Of a stretch of DNA of 64,000 bases, positions 17,331-25,610 are shown in pieces. The position numbers were made by a program, and so were the translations under genes. Position 1 is the stretch's first letter. Each line of letters begins with the position of its first letter. This DNA is from JAYWDA01 sp043747555 (GTDB lineage: Bacteria > Bdellovibrionota > Bdellovibrionia > Bdellovibrionales > Bdellovibrionaceae), in assembly GCA_043747555.1 (NCBI GenBank), contig JAYTOY010000007.1, positions 1 to 64,000 of the forward strand. The letters are read 5' to 3'. The notes beneath the pieces are model-generated. The model made no database searches. It had not been told where the DNA came from and worked only from the letters and a program-made list of their open reading frames with translations.

Positions 17331-18302
17331 ATGTTAACGTATATCACCCGGCGATTACTTCAGACATTGGTGGTGATTGCCATCCTTTCCTATGTCTGTT
17401 TTTACATTATGACTCTGATGCCGGGTGATCCTGTTGAAATGATGATTGCTTCAAACCCTCGGATCACATCGGCCGATGTCGCTCGCCTTCGCGAGCTTTA
17501 TGGTTTGGATCAGCCTTCTTATGTCAGATACATGAACTGGGTTGAAACTGTGGCCAAAGGTGATTTGGGCTACAGCCGAACTTATAAAGTACCAGTGACA
17601 GAAATTATGGGACCAAGGCTTTGGAATACTTTTGTTCTGTCATTTTGGGCGCTGATGATTTCAATTGTGATCTCGGTGCCGCTTGGCGTTTACACAGCTC
17701 TAAAGCCCGGTGGGAAACTGGATTACACTTTAAACCTGCTATCCTTTGCAGGAATCTCGATCCCCTCTTTTTGGCTGGGTATTTTATTAATTATTATTTT
17801 TGCTGTGACGCTGGGTTGGTTCCCAGCCAGCGGGACTGAAACCATTGGCTTTCAACCTGCCAACTTTTGGGAGGCCATGAAAGATCGCGCATGGTATTTA
17901 TTTTTGCCGACGATCAGCCTCAGCATTCAGCAGATTGGCCGCTTCGTTCGATTTGCCAGATCTTCGATGCTTGAAGCCATGCGAAACGATTATATCAGAA
18001 CAGCCAAAGCCAAAGGCCTGACTAGGAATATCATCGTTTGGCAGCATGCTTTCAGGAACGCCTTAATTCCGCTCATCACAGTGTTAGCATTAAGTTTGTC
18101 GACTTTATTTTCAGGAGCGATCTTAACTGAAACTGTTTTTTCGTATCAGGGTGTCGGAAAACTTGTTTATGACTCGATCATGGCCAACGATTTTAATGTC
18201 GCGATGGTGTCATTTATTATTTCAGTCAGCATGGTTTTAATCATGAATTTAGTCGCAGATATTTTGTACGGGTTTGCAGATCCCCGCATCGCTTACCACT
18301 AA
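17331..18302 (+). CDS. Peptide ABC importer permease 1, DppB/OppB type
   Basis: A 323-residue inner-membrane protein with about six helices. It opens with MLTYITRRLLQTLVVIAILS, has DYIRTAKAKGLTRNIIVWQHAFRNALIPL (the EAA loop that meets the ATPases), and ends in a helix-rich segment. These are the features of the DppB/OppB permease. It begins one base after the binding-protein stop and forms the translocation pore with the next gene's product. Confidence 0.93.
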   Translation: MLTYITRRLLQTLVVIAILSYVCFYIMTLMPGDPVEMMIASNPRITSADVARLRELYGLDQPSYVRYMNWVETVAKGDLGYSRTYKVPVTEIMGPRLWNTFVLSFWALMISIVISVPLGVYTALKPGGKLDYTLNLLSFAGISIPSFWLGILLIIIFAVTLGWFPASGTETIGFQPANFWEAMKDRAWYLFLPTISLSIQQIGRFVRFARSSMLEAMRNDYIRTAKAKGLTRNIIVWQHAFRNALIPLITVLALSLSTLFSGAILTETVFSYQGVGKLVYDSIMANDFNVAMVSFIISVSMVLIMNLVADILYGFADPRIAYH

Positions 18303-18309
18303 GGGTATT

Positions 18310-19497
18310 ATGAAAAAATTTAAAGAGCCAAGTGCCCTAGACATTAAGAATGCAGAAACCGCACAAAGCATGTGGCAGATTGTGCTGTCTCAGTTCTTAG
18401 AACATAAAATGGCCGTGGCTGGCGGTTTGATTATTTTATTTTTCCTGACCATATCCCTTGGCGCTGATGTCATCAGCCGAGTGATGGGCATTGACCCCAA
18501 TAAACAAAACTTGGGAGCGCGCTACGAGCAACCTTTAACACGCACTGAATATTCCCAAGATCAAAAAGAAATTGAAATTGAAAACTGGATTAATGCGAAT
18601 CCAACAGAAGCCAGCAAAATTCAAAAAGATTTAGTCGAAAAACAATTGGTCACAGTCCCAGAGGCTGATGCCCTTTACGATGTGATTTCACTCCCTAAGC
18701 TTGAGGCCTTAGAAAAATTAAAATCCCTCAATACAGCAGAAGCTATACGCCTAGAACCGGTTGTTCAGTCTTTTTCCAGTTATCACATTTTTGGCACTGA
18801 TGAAGTGGGTCGCGATGTTTTCTTGCGTTTGATTTACGGAGCGCGGGTCTCGATCGGCGTCGGTATTTTGGTTGCCATCGCGTCAGCACTGATCGGTCTA
18901 GTGATTGGTGCTGTGGCTGGTTACTATGGGGGTTTTCTTGATAATGCTTTAATGCGTTTAACAGATGCCCTGCTATCTTTGCCCCTGATTCCTGTCTTAA
19001 TTGTTGTCGCAGCCATTGATCTACAAAAAGTACCGTTTTTAAATTCGCTTCTGCCCTCCGGAATGGAAAGCATCTTTAAAATGGTGATCATCCTGTGCCT
19101 ATTTTCTTGGATGGGTGTTGCCCGCTTAGTGCGAGGTAGTATTCTTTCCTTGCGCGAACGAGAGTTCGTTTTAGCGGCCAAAACTTTAGGGGCCAAAGAC
19201 AGCACAATTATATTAAGGCATATGTTTCCTAATGTGATTGCGCCGATGCTTGTATCGATCACCTTGGGTGTGGGTGAGTCCATTTTATTTGAAGCGGCCC
19301 TCAGCTTTTTAGGACTGGGCATTATGCCCCCGACGCCAAGCTGGGGGAATATGCTTAATAATGCTCAGGAAGTGATTTATAAAAATATTTGGCTCTGTAT
19401 CCTACCTGGAGTTATGATTCTTTTGACGGTGATCAGTTTTAATTTTCTGGGCGATGGCTTGCAAGATGCTGTCGATCCTAAATCAATCCGTCGTTAG
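18310..19497 (+). CDS. Peptide ABC importer permease 2, DppC/OppC type, with extra periplasmic insert
   Basis: The ATG at 18310 is preferred because AAGGGT precedes it; an in-frame upstream start lies inside the previous gene. The protein has a first helix (MAVAGGLIILFFLTISLGAD), the family hallmark HIFGTDEVGRDVFLRLIYGARVS, and the EAA loop EFVLAAKTLGAKDSTIILRHMFPNVI. At about 395 residues it is some 90 longer than the typical 300. The surplus lies between the first helix and the GTD motif and is charged and helical (QDQKEIEIENWINANPTEAS). It is probably a periplasmic loop facing the binding protein. Confidence 0.92.
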   Translation: MKKFKEPSALDIKNAETAQSMWQIVLSQFLEHKMAVAGGLIILFFLTISLGADVISRVMGIDPNKQNLGARYEQPLTRTEYSQDQKEIEIENWINANPTEASKIQKDLVEKQLVTVPEADALYDVISLPKLEALEKLKSLNTAEAIRLEPVVQSFSSYHIFGTDEVGRDVFLRLIYGARVSIGVGILVAIASALIGLVIGAVAGYYGGFLDNALMRLTDALLSLPLIPVLIVVAAIDLQKVPFLNSLLPSGMESIFKMVIILCLFSWMGVARLVRGSILSLREREFVLAAKTLGAKDSTIILRHMFPNVIAPMLVSITLGVGESILFEAALSFLGLGIMPPTPSWGNMLNNAQEVIYKNIWLCILPGVMILLTVISFNFLGDGLQDAVDPKSIRR

Positions 19498-19503
19498 GAT
19501 GAA

Positions 19504-21570
19504 ATGAAGTTCTGGCAGACGCCAAAAAATTGGTTAAGTTCTATTAAGGAATGGATTTTTTTTGAGCGCCGTTTTCGTGTTCGAAAAGATTTGCATCACC
19601 TTCTAGAAGAATTGCACGACTGTGACGACTTTGAAAAACGTGTCGACTGGGTGATTTATTTCTGTGCCTGGCTAAGACTCCCCCACAATCCTGAACTTGA
19701 TACGGCTATGGACTCTTCCAGAATCCCTAGTGTGCGATTTAAATATGTTCTGCATATTTTGGACAAAAACCTAGCCATGAAGGCTCGATTCTTTGAAGTC
19801 ATTCAGCAAACTTTAATGGATATGAGTGATCTGGATTTTTTTAGCGAAGTCGGCCTCAGCAATCAGGTCGGTTTTGTTCAAGAATTGACCGAAAGGATTA
19901 TGTTAAAGGCGCTCCCCTCGACGCCCTTAAAGCATGATTTGTCGTCTTTGATTTCCCAGCTATTCCCCGATGAAGAGGACTTAGTTTGGATCGATCACCT
20001 GGATGAAGAAATCCTGACTCAACTGTTGAATGAGTTTTTAGCCCATCAAACAGTGCCAATGACAGCGGTCGTTTATGATTTAACCGATGCACTGGTTTTT
20101 TTAGGCAGCCAAGTGCAGTCTTTGGTCTTAAGCACCCAATTCAGAAAGCGCCTTCAGTATCGACATTTAAAAGACATGCCTTTTTATAATTTTGGCATCA
20201 TTTTGCATGAATTTAATCAAGCTAGACGCGACCAAAATTGGGAACAACTTAAAGAACTTCAGCATAAAATTCTTTATGATATTTCAAAATGCCATGAGGC
20301 TTTAGACGACATTCACTCGCACTTGGATGAACATGGCGTGAGTCTTTCCATGGTTTTTCAAATGGAACGCCTGCGCCGGCAGTTAGCCCGCGTGATGATC
20401 ATTGTTGAAACCTTGGTGCAGCCGATTGTTCCCGCCGCAACCTTCAGAGAATTTCTATTGCAGCTGGTGCATGACGTGCAATCCAAAAGAAGTTTGCGGT
20501 CTTTCCTGTACGACTCCTTGCAACTTTTAACTTTAAAAGTCGTCGAGCGAAATTCAGAAATTGGTGACCACTATATCACCCACACCAAAGCAGAATACTT
20601 TTCCATGTTTCGAAAAGCCGGCGGCGGCGGGTTTGTTACAGCCTTCACGGTTTTTCTAAAACTGGGTGTTGCAGCCCTTGGACTTCCCGGATTTTTAGCT
20701 GGATTTGTTGCAAGCTTAAATTATTCGTCCAGTTTCCTTGCCATTCAATTTTTTGGTTTTTCACTAGCGACAAAGCAACCCGCATCAACTGCGCCCAGCA
20801 TAGCCACAAAACTAAGAAACTTAAATCCCGCAAAGCTCTCCGCCGTCACCGATGAGATGATGGCACTTTTAAGAACCCAGTTGATCGGAATTTTAGGCAA
20901 TTTATGCCTGGTGATCCCCACAACACTTTTGATTTTCTATCTCCATAAAATCGTCAGTGGTCATAATTTAATATCAAATGAAAAAGCCGAATATATCATG
21001 CACTCCACTTTTTTAACGGGACCGTCTTTTATTTACGCGGCTTTCACTGGTTGCTTGTTGTTTGCTTCAAGTCTTTTTGCGGGCTGGTTTGATAACTGGG
21101 TGACCCTTCGAAAAATCAAAGAGCGAATTCGCTACAATGAAAAAATAAGAAATATTTTTGGCCGCAGGCAAGCTCGAGCCACAGGAAATTTTATTCAGAA
21201 AAATGCGGCCGCGTTAGCCGGCAATATCAGTTTGGGATTTATGTTAGGACTTCTTCCAGAAATTCTCCACTTTTTTGGCATTCCCTTAGAAGTGCGCCAC
21301 ATCACTTTATCGACAGGAAGCCTTGCTATTGCCGTCCCCACATTAGGATTCGATGTTTTGCTAACATGGCCTTTTTGGAATGCAATGATTGGAATTCTAG
21401 TGATTGGAACACTTAATTTATCCGTTAGCTTTGCTCTGGCTTTCACTCTGGCCCTGAGTGCCCAGAAAATCCGCCGACCGCAGCGGCGGGCCTTACTTAT
21501 TTCTTTCCTAGAAAGAATAGCAAAGAGCCCCTTACAACTATTTTTGCCGCAAGGGCCATCTTCGAAATAG
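19504..21570 (+). CDS. Gcr-like membrane protein (annotated as site-specific recombinase)
   Basis: The 688-residue protein matches the plan of the Gcr/PF10136 family. It has a long cytosolic helical N-terminal half, then GGGGFVTAFTVFLKLGVAALGLPGFLAGFVASLNYSSSFLAIQFFGFSLATKQPASTAPSIA in scattered order with more helices behind. The conserved core LNYSSSFLAIQFFG and LATKQPASTAP is what I recognise. The family carries a recombinase name, but it has no known recombinase catalytic motif and is clearly a membrane protein. It begins six bases after the permease stop, so it is probably transcribed with the peptide importer. Its function is unknown. Confidence 0.8.
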   Translation: MKFWQTPKNWLSSIKEWIFFERRFRVRKDLHHLLEELHDCDDFEKRVDWVIYFCAWLRLPHNPELDTAMDSSRIPSVRFKYVLHILDKNLAMKARFFEVIQQTLMDMSDLDFFSEVGLSNQVGFVQELTERIMLKALPSTPLKHDLSSLISQLFPDEEDLVWIDHLDEEILTQLLNEFLAHQTVPMTAVVYDLTDALVFLGSQVQSLVLSTQFRKRLQYRHLKDMPFYNFGIILHEFNQARRDQNWEQLKELQHKILYDISKCHEALDDIHSHLDEHGVSLSMVFQMERLRRQLARVMIIVETLVQPIVPAATFREFLLQLVHDVQSKRSLRSFLYDSLQLLTLKVVERNSEIGDHYITHTKAEYFSMFRKAGGGGFVTAFTVFLKLGVAALGLPGFLAGFVASLNYSSSFLAIQFFGFSLATKQPASTAPSIATKLRNLNPAKLSAVTDEMMALLRTQLIGILGNLCLVIPTTLLIFYLHKIVSGHNLISNEKAEYIMHSTFLTGPSFIYAAFTGCLLFASSLFAGWFDNWVTLRKIKERIRYNEKIRNIFGRRQARATGNFIQKNAAALAGNISLGFMLGLLPEILHFFGIPLEVRHITLSTGSLAIAVPTLGFDVLLTWPFWNAMIGILVIGTLNLSVSFALAFTLALSAQKIRRPQRRALLISFLERIAKSPLQLFLPQGPSSK

Positions 21571-21601
21571 GTTTTCTTGCCTGGCTATTTGTAGTCCCGG
21601 T

Positions 21602-21958
21602 CTATTTACAGGCCGATAAAACTAAATAATATTCTTCTTCGTGAACTGAGGGCATCGCGCAGGGACCCAAGTGAATTACTCCGTCCTTAATTGATAAACT
21701 TGCATCGCAAATTTCGGTTCCACGCCGCTCAAGACCCGAAGTTAAAATACGAACCACTTCAAAGTCGTTTCCTTCGTAACAAAGATTCTCTTTTAAACGA
21801 AGGTCATAAAGATACCCAAGAATTGGCTTTCTCGCCAAATTGATATCACCTTGAGAAACCCGCTGAACCGAGCCATTTTCAGTCCAAACAACAGCGCTTG
21901 TCGTAGCCATCGCTGTCGACGTCAAAAATAACCAAACTGCACATATTTTAATCATCAT
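21602..21958 (-). CDS. Small secreted protein of unknown function
   Basis: The 118-residue product starts with a signal peptide (MMIKICAVWLFLTSTAMATT), and a processing site fits near ATT|SAV. The mature part has four cysteines (near residues 59, 83, 100 and the last but one) that could form two disulfides, so it is probably a folded periplasmic protein. It converges with the Gcr-like gene. I recognise no family. Confidence 0.6.
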   Translation of the reverse strand: MMIKICAVWLFLTSTAMATTSAVVWTENGSVQRVSQGDINLARKPILGYLYDLRLKENLCYEGNDFEVVRILTSGLERRGTEICDASLSIKDGVIHLGPCAMPSVHEEEYYLVLSACK

Positions 21959-22080
21959 AAAATCCCCCAGTTAGAGGCCCGAACCTAATGGCGTTTAGAA
22001 CATTAAGCAACAGCAATCCAACGGTTTTTTACCAGCCGTAGCGGGTGTGGCCTAGCCTCCTGAGCATACTTAAATTTATT

Positions 22081-22371
22081 ATGCTGCGAACAAAGGACTC
22101 TAAGATTGCTGGCCGAGGAATCATTGATCAAAACGGCTTACCAGAGAGTTTTTATATGGATCAGGCGGGAATTTATGGAAAAGTTGATATCGAATGGGAA
22201 TCCCAGATATCTAGGGCCTTTGAACAAGTTGGTATTAGATTAATTTTAGCGGGATCATCACAAGCTAATAGCAGCTTTGATTTTATGGGTAGAAAGATCA
22301 ACTGCAAGATATCTATGAAAAAACGCCTACGCGACGACGGTAATAAATCAAAACTCCGAAAAGCAAGCTAA
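22081..22371 (+). CDS. Uncertain small ORF, 96 residues
   Basis: The frame reads on without stop from 22045, and the ATG at 22081 is the better start of the two, though neither has a clear ribosome site. The predicted product is soluble and basic at its end (KKRLRDDGNKSKLRKAS), with a possible small beta domain (GVDIEWESQ-like stretch near residue 40). No family is evident. The stretch from 21959 to 22564 otherwise holds only a possible hairpin terminator at 22411-22436, so this is either a small gene or chance open frame. Confidence 0.3.
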   Translation: MLRTKDSKIAGRGIIDQNGLPESFYMDQAGIYGKVDIEWESQISRAFEQVGIRLILAGSSQANSSFDFMGRKINCKISMKKRLRDDGNKSKLRKAS

Positions 22372-22410
22372 CCGGTAGGACATAATCGCTCAGAAACAAC
22401 ATGTCTAGTT

Positions 22411-22440
22411 CGCCCTGTCGAAGTTTTTGACAGGCGCTTT
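22411..22440 (+). terminator. Possible terminator downstream of the small ORF
   Basis: CGCC(C)TGTC and GACAGGCG form an eight-pair stem with one bulged C and a GAAGTTTTT loop, followed by CTTTTCAT. The T tract is short and interrupted, so the call is weak. Confidence 0.35.
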
Positions 22441-22564
22441 TCATGTCGTTCCCAGCAAGCCTTAGACAGATAACAGCGCCTCAGCTAAAATTTAACTTGG
22501 TTTCAGGCCGGCACGTAACACGCATTGATAGCTCCGAGATCAAATTGAATCCAGGGAGATTTCT

Positions 22565-23872
22565 ATGAAGCAGATAATTTCAAGCGCCCTTCTTATAGCT
22601 ACGCTCCTCGGGGCTCAGGCCAATGCGGGTCCCTTATTTTGCGGCAATATCTTTGGCAATTCATCAAATGCTCGCCTGATTGAAAAGCCCCCGTTTGAAC
22701 AGTGGTTACTTTGGGAGCAGGAAGCTAATTTTGCGGATTTTCGTAAAGACCGAAAGCCGATTAAAGTTGATTTTAGTTTAGTTTCTCAAAAGGGAATTGA
22801 TACAACCTTTCTTCCCGATGCCTCTGTTAAACTGAAAGATTTTATCATGAGTGGAAATAAAATTCGCTGGTTTAAACACCCTTACAACACCGTTAAGTCT
22901 TTACCTGATTCCCAAGAGGTTTCTGACGGAAATGTGAAGGCCTTTTTAACAGCATCAAGATCTTTAGCCCTGAAAGTGGGAGACGAGTTCTACACGATAA
23001 AGATGCCCACCGACTATCCCCATGGACCTAAAGGTCAGTATCAACTGGGAAAGGCTTCAACTAAAGAAGATATTTTGGATGGTATTAACCGCATGAATTA
23101 TTTCACTCGGGTGGATTCTGAAATTGGCCTTGATCCAAATTTAATTTTAGCCAAAGAAGTGGCTATGGTGGCAGATAGATCAACAGGTGAAGGTTTTCTT
23201 TTTCGGGATCTTTCTTTTATGAAGAGTGGCAATTATTATTTGCCTGCATTAAGCATTCCTTATATTGGCCGCGAGATTGCCGAAAAAAATGGAGTTCCCG
23301 TCGAAGAGTTTTGGCAAACGGCCTACGCTGAACTTTTAGGGCGATCAAAGGCTAAACTTCTTCTTCGGTACGGGGCTCAAATGGAAACTCCAAACTCACA
23401 GAATATGTTGATTGAACTTGATAAAAATTTAAAGCCCACAGGGCGCCTCGTTTTTCGGGATATCAGTGATACCGTTCTCATTGAAGGCGTTGCCACTGGT
23501 CTTGGCGAATCCGCGATCTTAAAAAAAGATTCTGAAAATGGTGTTGAAAATTCTGATATTATTCAACCTTATTGGTCTAATTCAGCTTGGCGTTTTGACG
23601 AGGCCGGAGATAAATCATTTTCAAGGAAGACACTTATTAAATGGGGCCACGCTCACAACCTAGCTTATCTTAAAGAAATTGAATCAGCGCTGAACCTTGA
23701 TTTAAGTCATTTTGAACATATCATCAAGAGCCGGTCAGGCATTGTTCGTGAAGCCGATGAGTTCGATCAGTTTATGGCCTCACCGATGGTTCGAAGTAAA
23801 TTAAAGGGCTATCGCTTAAAGGAAATGGTTAAGCAGTACACAGCCCGTCGCCAAAGTAAGATAGCTAGCTAA
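22565..23872 (+). CDS. Secreted protein resembling NIS siderophore synthetases (IucA/IucC)
   Basis: The 435-residue product begins with MKQIISSALLIATLLGAQANAG, a normal signal peptide cut after ANA. Its central and C-terminal parts echo the ATP-dependent siderophore synthetases. TIKMPTDYPHGPKG resembles their substrate-loop region, and METPNSQNMLIELDKNLKP with TGRLVFRDISD resembles the ...QN...R...RD stretch found in their C-terminal FhuF-like half. Those enzymes are cytosolic, so an exported version would have no ATP. It could be a catalytically changed or misread relative, and the likeness is partial. The ATG has GGGAGA upstream and a strong terminator follows the gene. Confidence 0.5.
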   Translation: MKQIISSALLIATLLGAQANAGPLFCGNIFGNSSNARLIEKPPFEQWLLWEQEANFADFRKDRKPIKVDFSLVSQKGIDTTFLPDASVKLKDFIMSGNKIRWFKHPYNTVKSLPDSQEVSDGNVKAFLTASRSLALKVGDEFYTIKMPTDYPHGPKGQYQLGKASTKEDILDGINRMNYFTRVDSEIGLDPNLILAKEVAMVADRSTGEGFLFRDLSFMKSGNYYLPALSIPYIGREIAEKNGVPVEEFWQTAYAELLGRSKAKLLLRYGAQMETPNSQNMLIELDKNLKPTGRLVFRDISDTVLIEGVATGLGESAILKKDSENGVENSDIIQPYWSNSAWRFDEAGDKSFSRKTLIKWGHAHNLAYLKEIESALNLDLSHFEHIIKSRSGIVREADEFDQFMASPMVRSKLKGYRLKEMVKQYTARRQSKIAS

Positions 23873-23876
23873 TGTA

Positions 23877-23913
23877 AGAGTGTCGCAATCTTGCACACTC
23901 TCTGAATTTTTTT
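23877..23913 (+). terminator. Intrinsic terminator after the IucC-like gene
   Basis: AGAGTGT and ACACTCT pair, extended inside by GCA/TGC around ATCT, and are followed after CTGAA by seven T residues. It lies four bases past the stop of the secreted protein, the right place for a rho-independent stop on the plus strand. Confidence 0.65.
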
Positions 23914-23999
23914 CCTGAAAGGCCGCTTCTTCCCGTTTTTAGCTCGTACTGAAACGGCCTTGATTTTGCTTTAGTGAATATCAGGAAAAGGGGTCCCTT

Positions 24000-24512
24000 A
24001 TGATTCATATTTTGGGTTTAATGATGATTTTTGCATTGAATGCTTTTGGTCAAAGTTCTCAGGAATTGACATGTAAAGCGCAGGCTAAAGAAGTAGCCCT
24101 GCAAACTTATCAAGGGTGTGTAACTGAGGCGCGCAAAGGTCAGATGGATACACTTCGCAAAGAGTACGCGGCCAAATTGGCTGAACTGAAAGAACATTAT
24201 AATAAAGAGTTAAAAAAAGCAGCTGGTAAAGAAGCCGCAAAAGAAGCTAACGAAGAATCTACTTCCACCGAAGAAGGTTCGATTCAATTAAAGCCGACGA
24301 AAAAAGCTGTTAAGACTTCGATGAATGTAAAGATGGAAAAGGGCACCAAAGGTCTAGCTCGCATGCTTCCTAAGAAGCAGTCTAAGACATTGGCTGCTAT
24401 GCCCGTTAACACTGTCAGTGAAGACGTGAAAGTCGTTCCAGCTGAGGATACGAGCAGCATCGAAACGGCTGCCTCACAAATGGACGCTGAAAACGGCCAG
24501 GGTGCAGAGTAA
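24000..24512 (+). CDS. Small secreted Ala/Lys/Glu-rich protein
   Basis: The 170-residue product has a short signal peptide (MIHILGLMMIFALNAFGQSS, cut near AFG|QS) and a charged helical middle (EYAAKLAELKEHYNKELKKAAGKEAAKE) that could form a coiled coil. The rest is low complexity, and two cysteines near residues 25 and 40 could pair. AAGGGG lies before the ATG. It matches no family I know. Confidence 0.6.
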   Translation: MIHILGLMMIFALNAFGQSSQELTCKAQAKEVALQTYQGCVTEARKGQMDTLRKEYAAKLAELKEHYNKELKKAAGKEAAKEANEESTSTEEGSIQLKPTKKAVKTSMNVKMEKGTKGLARMLPKKQSKTLAAMPVNTVSEDVKVVPAEDTSSIETAASQMDAENGQGAE

Positions 24513-24574
24513 CCTATAAGTTCTTGTTATCTAAGGTCATTTAAGCTAAGATAGAGCTTCCTTCCGGAGGCTCT

Positions 24575-24841
24575 ATGGGCGAATTTAGCATCACACACCT
24601 TGTACTTATTGCCGTCATCTTTCTTGTTTTTTTTGGACCGAGCCGACTTCCACAACTTGGCCAATCATTAGGTAAAGCCATCCGTGGATTTAAACAAGGT
24701 CTCAGCGAACTTGAAGTTGAAGCCAAAGATATTCCTAAAGATTCGACAGCTCCAGCAGACAGGCTGGCGCACGAAAACCAGCAAGCCGCTGCAGAAAAAG
24801 CAGCCGCTGCTCAGAAAAAAGATTTCACGCCAAAATCTTAA
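24575..24841 (+). CDS. tatA: Sec-independent protein translocase TatA
   Basis: The 88-residue product has the TatA signature: a short N-terminal membrane helix (FSITHLVLIAVIFLVFFG) then FGPSRLPQLGQSLGKAIRGFKQG, the amphipathic helix that lies on the membrane. The tail is charged and Ala-rich. CGGAGG stands eight bases before the ATG. TatA exports folded proteins with twin-Arg signals, and the DUF1501 protein in this window has such an RR motif. tatB and tatC are not adjacent. Confidence 0.93.
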   Translation: MGEFSITHLVLIAVIFLVFFGPSRLPQLGQSLGKAIRGFKQGLSELEVEAKDIPKDSTAPADRLAHENQQAAAEKAAAAQKKDFTPKS

Positions 24842-24848
24842 AATATTC

Positions 24849-25610
24849 TTAGCTAAAAGATCCCGGAAGAATTTTATCCGTGATCACACTATCGACGCCC
24901 CAACTATAAAGTTTCTGGGCGTTATCGTGATCATTCACTGTCCAAACTGCGACAGGAACACCAGCGGTTTTAAGAAACTGAACAAGCTCGCGATTTAAAA
25001 GTCGTTGGGGCCAATTCACCATATTTGGTCGCGCCACCCAACTGCCCGCAAGCCTTAGGTAGTTTAACTTATCAAAAGAGTCGTAATCAATCAGCAAAGC
25101 CCTGGGAACGCTTGGAATATTGTCAGCAAATGGCTTTAACGAAAACGGATTGAAAGATGACACCATAACATCTTCCGATTTTTGACTGGTCTGAATGACC
25201 TCAATGATTTTATTCTCAAGCTTTAAGTGCAGACTATCATCGTTTTTAATTTCAATATTAATTTTTGCAGGACGCTTTTTAGTTTTTAAAACTTCTTCTA
25301 AGGTTGGAAATTCATATTGAGCTAATTCCTTAGCTGTCATTAGTTTCACTTTTTTATTAATGCCCACCAAACGTTTCAAAGTTTGATCATGAGCTAAAAC
25401 TGCAATTCCGTCTAAACTTAAGCGCACATCAATTTCAGCCATTTCAAATTTTTTATGCTGAGCCTGCGCCAATGAAGCCAAGGTATTTTCCCTGGCACCT
25501 TCTAGACAAAATCCTCGATGGGCCTGCAAGTTTGGAAGCCATTCACGACCCCTTGGCCACGTTTGAGTCCGAAAGGCTTTTAAAATTAATTCGCTGATAC
25601 CAGGATTCAC
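24849..25610 (-). CDS. Glycerophosphodiester phosphodiesterase (GDPD family)
   Basis: From the GTG at 25610 the protein is 253 residues. The start overlaps the previous stop as GTGA, and the longer frame upstream is shadow of that gene. It has LQAHRGF and ENTLASLAQA (the HRG/EN entrance of the TIM barrel), EIDVRLSLDG with metal-binding acids, HDQTLKRLVG and INIEIKNDD. These match GDPD, which splits glycerophosphodiesters into glycerol-3-phosphate and alcohol using a metal. No signal peptide is seen, so it probably works in the cytosol. Its partner upstream is an AsmA-like protein, so a role in phospholipid handling is a fair inference. Confidence 0.85.
   Translation of the reverse strand: MNPGISELILKAFRTQTWPRGREWLPNLQAHRGFCLEGARENTLASLAQAQHKKFEMAEIDVRLSLDGIAVLAHDQTLKRLVGINKKVKLMTAKELAQYEFPTLEEVLKTKKRPAKINIEIKNDDSLHLKLENKIIEVIQTSQKSEDVMVSSFNPFSLKPFADNIPSVPRALLIDYDSFDKLNYLRLAGSWVARPNMVNWPQRLLNRELVQFLKTAGVPVAVWTVNDHDNAQKLYSWGVDSVITDKILPGSFS

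Noticed and set aside
19504..21570. Site-specific recombinase as evidence of a mobile element.
   Set aside because: The protein is a membrane protein and there are no repeats, integrase genes or attachment sites around it.
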